64,000 bases of DNA from Mugil cephalus. Its lineage: Eukaryota; Chordata; Actinopteri; Mugiliformes; Mugilidae. This document shows positions 1 to 38,324 of this stretch, piece by piece. Within the stretch, counting starts at the first letter, position 1. The number at the start of each line of letters is the position of its first letter. The notes under the pieces were generated by a model that was not told the origin of the DNA, did not search any database, and worked only from the letters and a program-made list of their open reading frames with translations. Where the stretch lies: the NCBI RefSeq assembly GCF_022458985.1, contig NC_061789.1:8784357-8848356 (forward strand). Reading direction: 5' to 3'. The translations under genes and the position numbers were made by a program.

Positions 1-739
1 CAGGTTACCCTGTAACGGTGTGTAACCTGCCTGGAGCCTGGAAGGTGTGGAAGGTGCACTGCAACAGGATGTCTTTGGCAGGCTTCTTCCGAATGATATG
101 TAACGTGGGACGAATAAGGGAGGGAGGAAGAAGCGTACATCTGTAGGTGGACTACTCTGGATGTGGGAAGCAGTCCAACAGACTTTGCACAAAGTGGTAG
201 CTCTCTGTTGGACAGCCACACGCATTGACGTGGGGTGTAGAACAGAGCAAGGCGATCACCCGCTAGAAATGCGCAAAAACTGCTAATGGAAATGCCTACA
301 TTTTGAAAAACCTCTCAAATATCACTAAAAAACATTTATGCTCTTGTGAGGTGGTTTTTCCAGACGTATCTCAAAAGAGCAAGGGATACACTTTTTCACT
401 TGTCCCTGGCATCACTGGAGATGACGAAGTCCATCTTATTCAAAAGGAAATCGGACTTAAGAGATTTAAGAGAGTTACAGCTCATTCGCAAAACACCTTT
501 CAGTGGAAACACGTACAAAGCGCAGTTGCACTTTATCGACATTTTATTTGGCAAAAACTGTAAGGGAAAGGCATCTAAATGATGACTGCTTCACCTTACC
601 TTAAACCTTAGCCCTCCAAAGCCGCAGGTGGGGGCCAGAATCCCTACATAGAGAGTATGAGTAACCGTTAAAGAACAGATGCTTGGAATCTAAATTGGTA
701 GGAACTTATTCACATGGCATCTTGTGCATTCTTTATTCT

Positions 740-1500
740 TTATTAGCTGGCACAAAGGTGGCAGCTACTCTTCCTGGGGTCCGCATATTAGCAAGACATA
801 TTACGTAGACATCTGAACCAAGAAGTCAAACATTTTCAGGGAAAAACAAAACATATCACATAGATGCCAATTCACTGATCCAGTCAAATTACAAACATTT
901 CCATGAAAACGTCCAAGAAACCATTCATTAGTGTCTCATAGTTGGTGTAGGTGTGGGTGCTTTGTTGTTACTGTAATAGCCTGTCATAACTTTCTTAAAA
1001 CTCGCCTTACGGGGTAAATTGGTGATTGTACCAGGTAACGTATTCCACATTGTGATGGCCCAGATCTACATAGAGTGTCTGTCCTAGGTTTTTGTTTAGC
1101 AGTATAACCTCTGGCGGCCTGCCTTGTGGTGCGACTATGTGGATCTTTCACAGTTAGATTGTACTTGGCCATTCACCCATACACCAGTGCAGTGCTAGTC
1201 TAGCAGCTTTATTCTGAGCTTCATGAAGCTTGGACAGATGTTTTTTTTTTGGCTGCACCCAACCAGACGGCGGAGCAGTAATCAAGGTGCGATAAAACCA
1301 ATGCCTGTGTCACTAATACTCTTGAGGCTGAGGGAGAGAAATGAGGAACATCTCAAAGAGATTGCGGTTGGTTCTCGATGCCCAGCAACTCAAACGCCAC
1401 CGTTTCCTCAGCAGAAGGCAACTTTCAAGAGACAGGCTGTGGATTTACAACTTCTTCTGTCTAGACTTCTGGGAGAGGATGGCCCTAGAGGACGGCCCTA
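740..1500. repeat. Probable degenerate interspersed repeat
   Basis: The stretch has the texture of a dispersed teleost repeat (phrases such as 'attccacattgtgatggccc' and 'tctgagcttcatgaagct'). A sequence of similar style lies in SMG1 intron 11 at about 15680-16200. Translations in several frames are interrupted and give no confident domain. Family assignment needs a repeat-library search; I recognise it only by general resemblance. Confidence 0.3.
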
Positions 1501-2147
1501 AATCTTGAGGGGCCCTATAGAGGAAGGATGGAAGCACCAGCATCACATGAGACCCCTTAAGATATCTAATTTGTTCAGCATGTCTTTGAGGACATCATTG
1601 ACCATAGTCTGAGACGCACATAGATCTTATGTTTGACCAAACTGTCTAACATGGTACATCTTTGATTGCTGAGGTAAAATCATTGTCCGACATTAAAGGC
1701 TTTATTTACACATTAGTGTTTATCTAGTTTTGCTTCACCCCCTAAAACAAAAGGTCCGTATTTCCAATGCAGTTATCTGGAAGGAAAACGTCAGAGGTGC
1801 ATGTCGCCTTATTCTGAGAGATCACTGGCCAATTAATTCATGAATAAGTGCCGTGGACTTCCTCCCGGGAGTGTGTCTTGTTATGGGCACCACCTCGATA
1901 AGGAAGTGACGCCACGGCCCACCGCCTCTCCTCCTCTGTTTGCTCTGTAGCTTCCAGGCACGGCCGCTCTCTCCGTTCCTTTCTATGTCGCTCTCCCGGT
2001 CCAGAGAGGCAGGGAGCTTGGAGAGCGTGCTATTTTTAGCACAAAGAGATACACCCACATAGACGCGCACAAAGCATCCGTAGACGGCACGCATTCAAGC
2101 ACAACACACAGGGCGTTGTGCGTTGATGTGCAAGGCATGCACCATGC

Positions 2148-2167
2148 ACACACACACACACACACAT
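2148..2167. repeat. (CA)n microsatellite
   Basis: About ten CA dinucleotides, followed by further alternating purine/pyrimidine sequence. Confidence 0.9.
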
Positions 2168-3068
2168 GCATACATGCTGAAAGTGAATTCAGTGGTTTGC
2201 ATTTAAAACACTGGGACGGGGTAGGCACACACGAGCAAATGCAGAATTGAAGAAGTTGAGTGCAAAGCAATGCCCCCCTTAAAATAATTTTTAAAAAAGC
2301 ACACAAAAACAACACACACACATCATAGTGCACATACTATAGCATTAATAATGCAGGAAGTGGGGGAAAGAGAAACACTCCCTGTTATGGATAGAGGGGG
2401 AGGGGCTTCCACTCCTTTGCAGCTTCTCCAATGTAATCATCCATCTGTGTGTGTGTGTAACACAGCTTCTCACACATAAACACTGCCACCGCTAAAACAA
2501 TTAAAAGCAGCATTTGCAAATCTTACAGATCTCCTGATCTTGTCTCCTCTCCCAGGTCGGTTTGAGTTAAAGAATTGAAATGCAGAGGAATGTGTGGTGG
2601 TTTATTCTAAAATATCCACATATGTAACCACTTCTGAACAGGACCGACCCTTCAGAGGTGGAGGAGTTGTGCGATGTGACAAAAAGGGCAAGATACAGTA
2701 AAAGGCTGTGGATGTGGGGGGCGGAGGGCTACAGCTTATGCCATAGGAAGGAAAAAAGCATCATTTATCAGTCTCATTCACTCAAAGGTGAGGCGGTGAC
2801 ACGGAGATGCGTCTGTCGTTTTTTATGTTTTGTTTTGTTTTGTCGTCATTTGGGAGTTTTAAGAAGTGTAGTGGTGATGATATTCAAAAGCCCGTATGAA
2901 TGTGAATGAATTTCCATTTATACACAAACACATGTGAGCCCTCGCACAAGAGCATGCACTGCAGTGACGATGACTCAGCCACTAGCGTTGCCATGGAAAC
3001 ACTGCCTCTTTGCAATCAGTCTCTTAGTAACTGTGTGGTTGCCGAGGAACAAACCAGTGTGTGCATGG

Positions 3069-3129
<61 letters not shown>
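3069..3129. repeat. (GT)n microsatellite, about 30 repeats
   Basis: An uninterrupted GT run of roughly 60 bp. The valine/cysteine and threonine/histidine frames that read through it are artefacts of the repeat, not genes. Confidence 0.97.
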
Positions 3130-3130
<1 letters not shown>

Positions 3131-6100
3131 TATAGCTCTTGCAGGGTTCATTGAGTGGATGCTAAAATTAGAGCAATCACAAAAAAAAAATAAAAATACA
3201 AAAAAAATATATATATTAGAAAAACACTTCCTGTGATTCATGCGATGTGGAATTTAAATGCACTGTGGAGATGATTTTATCAGACGTCTGTGTGTTTATT
3301 GTTATTGCCGCGGGAGATAAGAACACGTTAAACCTGCCCCTGCTACTTTTTTCTGGTTCACCATGGTCTTGTGGCAGATTCCCTCTCATCCAAAACAAAC
3401 TCGGTGCCAAAGCCTGACTTAGTGCAGTGACAGCATCCTCCTTGTTGCCATGGCTCCTCCCTGTGCAGATTAAGTGGCCCGTTGCAGATCAAATATTTTC
3501 TGTGTCTTTTGTTTTTCTGTCTCGTGTGTCTTCTCCACGATCTCTGGTGTCTTTATGTTGTGACTGGTGGCGTCCCGCTCACTTTGCAGGCTTCTGATAA
3601 CGCGGCTCAGCCTGCGGCGCCGATGCGGAGGGTGAAACCGAGCCCTGCTCGTCCTCAGCGCCTCCCCGTGCAACTGGAAACGAGACTTCCTCTCTGGTGG
3701 CACTTCACCTCTGGTCTTGTGGACTTCATTAGAATTATTTTGTCATGACTCTTTTAGGTTTATACAACTGTGGTACTGTCCTAATTCCCTAATAGCACAA
3801 TATCATAAGGAACAGACTGCAACAACTGAGAATTTGTTGACCATTTATGGCAGAAAATAACCTCTAGTTACTTTGTTTTGCAAACCTTTTCAGGTTTCAG
3901 GTTGTTAGCTGCATGCCGATGACGATCCTGGAACCTGTAAACCCTGGTGTGAATCGTTTTTATAGATCTAATAAGATGATTGACTGGCTATCTGAAGCAC
4001 ATCTGACTTTTTTGGGGTCAGGTTAAGATATTACCTGAGCCACCAAACCCCGGATAAGCCTCCACATCTCATCCTCACCCTCGCTTCCACCATCCATCCC
4101 CGTCATCCGCTACTTTCATCCCTCAATAAATCCACAAGCTCACATTGTCGTGGCATGATCTGTGCTAAAGGAACTGAGGTTAAGGAGCAGAGCTGTGTCT
4201 TTACCACCCGTCCATCCACCTGGTCTAAGTCTCATACCCGCCTTAACTCTCCTGCTCCATCCCTCTTCCCTTCTCGTCTTCACTCCTCCTTTCAGGCGCC
4301 GTCTCCGGTACTTTCCAGATCAGCGTCATCAGCCTGATTAAATCTCTAACTCACATTGTTGTGTCATGGTCCTCGCTAGTGAAGCTAAATTTAACACAGG
4401 ACCAGGCACAGGAGACACGTTTCTATTTCAAGTTGCTGTTGACGTTTCGATTCACGCACTTCGTTATAATTAGCAGCAAAACAACACCTACTACGAGGTT
4501 TTTTTTTTTTGGTTTTTTTTTTTTTTTAGATTTTTGGCTTTGTTTAGAGGAAAATTGGAGTCTAAACCTGTCATTGTGCGACAATCCCACATCCTGACCT
4601 TCAGAGAGTTTAGCAGTGGGACGCAACTTGCGCACATTAATCGCACTGTCTCTGCCACTTTTTAATTTCCTGAGTTTTTTTTGCATCACACGTGCAATTG
4701 CATCTGCATGACTAAGTGGTACTAGCACACACAGTGCTAATGTGCGTACGCACACACTGAGGAGAACTAACACGGGATAGGTGTTCTAGCTACTTTTGAC
4801 TTGGGAGAGTCTGGGGTTTCAAGAAAAGCGCTGAATAATGCTTCCTCACACTGGAAGGATGAGAAAAATATATCACTCCCTCCCCCCTCCTTACAGATGC
4901 ATTTTGTGCTTAGTAATGCAGCCCGGAGTGGACACACAATCCCACAACAACGCAGGGAATTTTGCCTTTACTGCTTATCTGACTTGTTTTCCGTGTTGTT
5001 GAAATAAAGTGTAACATCATCAGATTACTTGGGAAGTGAGGGGGATGTGAGCGGACAGCTGTGTACACCACAGAAGGATCATTGTTCCCATTATATCAGT
5101 GTTATGGGCCAATGATGATTCCAGTTCGCTGCTAAAGGCCAAGTGCAAATTTACAGCTGGAGTGCATATCACAGGGAGCATATCACTGTTAAATATGTGC
5201 TTGTTCTAACTATAACAGCCTGTTTCCAGCTTTGTGACAACGCACTTTCCAATCTGAGAGGGTTATGTAACAGTTCATTTAGCATTTCAAGGAGGACAGG
5301 GTTTTTTTTTTTTAAATAAAAAAAAACAAAAGGGAACAATTAGTAGTTCCCTTTACTAAATATTAGCCGCTTTTGAAGTTTTTACTGAAAAGAGATATTC
5401 TACTAAGTGACCAGTAAAGAAATGTTGTTGATTAAAAAGCACAGTATTTGCTTTTGTCATACAGTGAAATGGAGGTAATTAATTGAAAAAGTTCAAGTTG
5501 AGTGCAAGTATGTAAAATAAGTACATTATTACAGTAGCTGAATAAATTCATACTATTTATAATCTTCAGAATTCCCATTTGGAGCAACTGTCATTTTGTC
5601 AGACTATTCCCCCTGCTGGCGAAACTTAGAAATGGCACAATTCGTTTTCCTATAAACTATTGAGAGTAACATACTGTTTGCATGCATGAACATCTATAAC
5701 TAGCAATGTGCACTGAACTAAGCCTTAATCTTATTTATACTTTGATTTCCAACCTCTCCAGATCCACAGCAGCCCATCACAATCACATTCTCTACTCTCC
5801 ATTAGACCATAGACGTTGGCTGTCAAGTGTAATGTATCACCATGGTTTCAGGTTTAAAAACAATCTACATTAAATGTTGAGGTTAAAAGTCAAAAAGTTC
5901 TTTTATTACTATTATTGATATTTCAACAATATGTTGCAGATGCAGCAAATGGTGAGATGATAGGACCGTGGAGTCACATGAAGACACAGGACTAAGTGCA
6001 ATACAAGGGCCTGAGCATGAAGTGTGCAAGCTTATGCAGACCATACAAAAGAGTGCAAACAGTGGAGACAGTGTAAAGACGAACAATACAGTATAGACAT

Positions 6101-6389
6101 TATAAAACACCTGGGAGACAGTGCACTCATAAAAACACATTAAACAAAAGCAGAGAGTGGCTCCAACTAATAAGTAAACGTGAGTTAGGATGAGTTAGGC
6201 TTTTGCTGGATCTGTAGCGTTTGACACTGCGGCTGCCGTATAATCAACTCCCCAGGTGCAGAAGCTTAGAGCTACTTCCACATTGAACTGTTTTGTTCTG
6301 TGACTACCGGTGTAATTTTCTCAACATGATAGCTATTTATTCTTTAAAAATGTCTTGATTGATGACTGGTCTATGTTTTTATTGGTTTG

Positions 6390-6446
6390 AAGCCCTTTGT
6401 GTTGCATGTAAAGTGCTATACAAATAAAGTTTGACTGGTTGGTTGA
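6390..6446 (+). repeat. Tail of a dispersed teleost repeat
   Basis: The phrase 'aagtgctatacaaataaag' followed by TTTGACTGGTTGGTTGA is the characteristic 3' end of a very common fish repeat. Only the tail is recognisable; the body upstream is not clear. Confidence 0.5.
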
Positions 6447-7257
6447 GTTTACAAGGAGCTGGTGAGAAGTGTATTTGCAGCAAAGTTTCATTTTGTGCAA
6501 CTTTTACCTCAGATATGGAAACACGCCTTAGTCTGTGGAAGAGGCAGCGGGGGCCAGATGACAGAGGTGGTCGTCTCCCGCCAGACTTGCAGCATGTGAA
6601 GAGCTGAACATCTGTGTGAGTGCATCCAAAGAACACCCCGGCTCTTCATGGCCATTCCTGCTATTAAAGAGACACCGTACAGTCAAAACTCATGCACACG
6701 AGAATCTTTGTTGTCATTATGAGAACATGAAGAAGTTTTGCAGAGACTCCCGGCTTAAAAGGTACACAGACAAATAAATAAAACACCCTTAGAAAAAAAA
6801 ATATGCACAGAGAAAATATAAATAATGTGATAATGTGCATAAAGCACAGCTTAAAGTGCAAGTTTCTTGGTTCGAGTTTCATCATTGGTAGTTATTAGTA
6901 ATATAGCCTATGAGATTTAACTTGACATTGTTAAAACTCTTTGGAAATAACTGAAAAATATGAACACCGTTAAAAAAAATATGTACAGAGGAAATCTAAA
7001 TAATGTATTGATGTACGTAAAGTGAAACTATGAATTGTTGAATGTCAACTGTTAACTCCATGACACTGTTAAACCTAACTGGAAAGCATTTTTTGACTGA
7101 CTGTTACAATATCAATTGGTTTGTTGTTGTTATTAATTGTTTACGAGTCCGTGCTCTTAAATTAAGCGGATAGTAAACAAATAGAACAAATATAGCTTGC
7201 AGAAGAAGAACAAGTTTTATTTATTTATTTTTTAATCTTAACATAAACTGTAAAACC

Positions 7258-7332
7258 GCACTCCAGCCTAGGTGGCGGTCTTGCGCCAACCCCGTCGTGC
7301 CGCCAACCGCCAATAAACCTCACGAAGAAGGG
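7258..7332. repeat. GGCGGT/ACCGCC inverted-repeat motif near the SMG1 promoter
   Basis: The segment holds GGTGGCGGTCTTGCGCC and, downstream, GCCGCCAACCGCCAATAAAC followed by CACGAAGAAG. I recall near-identical short blocks as dispersed in fish genomes. It lies 150-220 bp upstream of the SMG1 start codon and may be part of the promoter or 5'UTR. Confidence 0.35.
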
Positions 7333-7473
7333 TGCCCACCGTAGGCTAGCTGTAACGACGAGTTGCTAACCTTATTTGTGAGACTTGACAAAACATATTA
7401 GTTGAACCGTAAGTCCGTAGTTGTAGAGACCAGGTTGTCGCTGCCAGCAGGCCATGCAGCGCTCTAAAAGGTA
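7333..7473 (+). promoter_or_regulatory. SMG1 5'UTR / core promoter region
   Basis: This is GC-rich sequence immediately upstream of the SMG1 initiation codon. There is no clear TATA box, as expected for a housekeeping kinase gene. The transcription start cannot be placed by eye. The region contains the short upstream ORF listed separately. Confidence 0.45.

Positions 7474-7474
<1 letters not shown>
7454..7474 (+). promoter_or_regulatory. Six-codon upstream ORF overlapping the SMG1 start (TAATG)
   Basis: ATG at 7454 opens M-Q-R-S-K-R and stops with TAA at 7472-7474. The last A of this stop is the first base of the SMG1 ATG, giving a TAATG overlap in a different frame. If the mRNA begins upstream of 7454, ribosomes would have to leak past this ATG or reinitiate to make SMG1. 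Upstream ORFs are a known NMD trigger, and several NMD factors feed back on their own mRNAs, so self-regulation is possible but inferred. Confidence 0.5.
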
Positions 7475-35948
<28,474 letters not shown>

Positions 35949-37150
35949 ACGCTACGCTGCTTCATGTCTTTGGTCCAGCGAAGGCTTGGAGATCCACCAG
36001 AGTCCAGCAGGACTGGGGTGTCGGAACAGCAGCACCGCGCCACACTAGGGGAGGAAAATGGGAAGCGGATGCTTAGTCCGCCTTCCCAAACCCCTGGGCT
36101 CCCAAACTGGGGCAGCGACCTCGTAGCATCGCTGCAACCACACTCCCCCCAACCATCGGCGATCGGGCTAACATAATGCTTCGGGGGCCTGCAGAGCCGC
36201 CTTCCTTTTGGGGATTTGAGTGGCAAAGCGGCGCCGGGACGGGGAGGGGGGAAGGAGGGCGAAGGCCTCTTCACCCTCGACTTGGAAAATATCTTCCCCC
36301 CCTCACCTGCATAGCTCACTATCAAGTTGTACCCATAAACATCACTCATCATCCTGTTGTGCCCATCAAACTCCACCTGAGGGCAGGATGAAGCAGGAAG
36401 TGAGCTGTGTACCTGAAGCACACAGCTGATGCACCGTGGGTGGGACTTTACCAGGGTTAAAGCTCTGATGGAGGGGGCGTTTACATGGCCACATTTGTTT
36501 TTCTCTAATCTTTTCCTCGACGGCGTTGTGATTCTGATTGGCCAGTGGGAGACACGGTTGGGCAGGAGTGATGGAAACAAAGATTCCACCGGATTCTTTG
36601 GGCTACATGGACATCCACCTGAAACCTGAAATGAAAGTGGGAATAATAAAAAAACTGTGCTTTGATTGGCGCACAGTAAAAGACGTTGACATGTCTCTGA
36701 AGTCTTGTCAAAATTTCACAGAATAAAAAAGATTGTTGAGCAGAGTTGTTTTCTCAGGAAGGTTCCTTGTGATTTTTGTGGATAAAAGCCGAGACATCCT
36801 GTCATGTGACATAGTTTTGGACGGCTCATTTTTGTGAGCGCGGAGCGAACGCAGTTTGAAGGGAGAGACCTCTATTTGATTGTTTTTCTTCGGTGTGATC
36901 TTTAGTCTGTGCTGTGCTGTGTAACTATCTGTAGGAGTAGATTTCCGCCTCTTTTGACTTGCCTGTCAGAAACTGTTACCTGCATCATTCACGCCTCAAC
37001 CCTACTGCTTGCATTTTATGAACCTTGATCTTCTAGTTTTACATTTTTATTGAGAGAAATTATGTTTTTTGGTGATGGTGAAACATGTTAATTCTTAAAG
37101 CTTTTATTGGATTTTGTTGGATGTCAAATAAACATGGAACTGAGAAGCGT
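35949..37150 (+). other. smg1: SMG1 3'UTR, about 1.2 kb, with poly(A) signals
   Basis: Non-coding sequence follows the stop. It contains AATAAA near 36646 and 36722, and a strong candidate at 37127-37132 followed by a T/G-rich stretch. The whole block recurs in units 2-4 with few changes. A 266-codon antisense open frame crosses it in this copy, but it is interrupted in the other copies. Confidence 0.6.
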
Positions 37151-38109
37151 TGAGCGTTTGCTTTTATTTAACCGCTCCAGTTAAAACTGAACACTCTTTT
37201 GCTACTCGTAAATGTTTATGGGCATCTGTGAAGTCGTCTTTTTCATATTGCTGCAGTGACGTGCAGTGGACTAATGAAGTTAGTTTTTACGGGGCCCCCA
37301 AAAAAAGTGACAGTATTCCTATGAATAAGTTTTGGCAGAAGGTGGTAAAAGGTAAAAAGCTGTATATTATTTTCTCTAAATTATTTTCAGTGCATAAGAC
37401 AAAAATCGTGAATTAATTCAACTTAATGTATGTTTAAGTTAGTACCATACACATTTATTTATTTATGTATATAATGTGTTATAAATATACACTATGATCA
37501 TTCTGCATTCAATATTAAGCTATGCAAATAATACACAGGTTCAATTTTTTTTTATTATTTCTATTTTTTGTTCAAGTGACAAAGTGTTTCATTTTGGCCT
37601 CGCCAGTTGACTGATGGGAGTTTTTGCGACCCCCTGCAGTACCTCCGCAGACCACCTAGGGGTCACAATAGACCTAAGATCTATCGAAACAAATCCATGC
37701 AACTATTCTTTGAACAATGGCCAGAAAAAGACAGTTGAACTAGCAAGCAAGCTACGTAGCAAATTTAAATCAAATCCAGCATCAGTGCACTATACGTTAT
37801 TATGGCGTTCTGGTGTAGTCTTTCATACAGTTCTCAATCATTATCAGTGGTTGAATATATTGACAACTGGACTATACAAATAAAATAGTTCCTGTTAGCA
37901 ATGCAGAACAAAAGAAATTCACTTTATTATGACATGAGTGTTTCTAATTCCTGAAAATCAGCACAGTGGTGGGAGCATCATGTTGAGGGGAAGCTTCTCA
38001 GCAGCAAAGCCTTGATGGCTAAGAGTAAAGTATTTATTTATTTATTTATTTTATACACTGGATAGGTAGATCTCAGGATAGAATGGAGTGAAGTCCTCCT
38101 GGCCCTCAC

Positions 38110-38220
38110 TGATGATGTCACATTCCGTTAGTCCCCCACTGATGATGTCACAGTCCATTAGTGAGTCCCTGATGATGTCACAGTCCTGTGGTACCTGAGC
38201 ATTCCGGAGGGGTATAAATA
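38110..38220 (+). promoter_or_regulatory. Gene X promoter, copy 1: three TGATGATGTCACA boxes and a TATA box
   Basis: TGATGATGTCACA occurs at 38110, 38140 and 38170, exactly 30 bp apart, followed by TATAAATA at 38213-38220. The start codon is 105 bp downstream of the TATA box. The core TGATGTCA is one base from the CRE/ATF palindrome TGACGTCA, so a bZIP factor is a possible binder (inference). Confidence 0.7.
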
Positions 38221-38324
38221 GCTCACGGAATCATTTCATCTTCAGTTCGTATTCATTACACTGACAAGTCGTGATTACAAGCCCTTTTTTCGAAAAGACT
38301 TTTTTCAAAGCGCAAGTTTGAGTG

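Larger units (their letters stand above)
1..7260. other. Region upstream of SMG1 with no supported gene
   Basis: I see no open frame here with recognisable protein similarity or a plausible exon chain. Short frames are scattered on both strands and several are low-complexity readings of CA/GT runs. The sequence is AT-rich with several homopolymer runs. It contains microsatellites and repeat fragments listed separately. Around 4130 and 4340 a short motif (CTCACATTGT followed by GTCATG or GGCATG) occurs twice in direct orientation, which may be part of a decayed repeat. The rest is unassigned. Confidence 0.6.

Noticed and set aside
984-1172. Antisense frame near 1 kb as a gene
   Set aside because: It lies in probable repeat sequence and has no conserved domain I can name.
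2906-3241. Short frames crossing the (GT)n run
   Set aside because: They encode Val/Cys or Thr/His repeats from a microsatellite.
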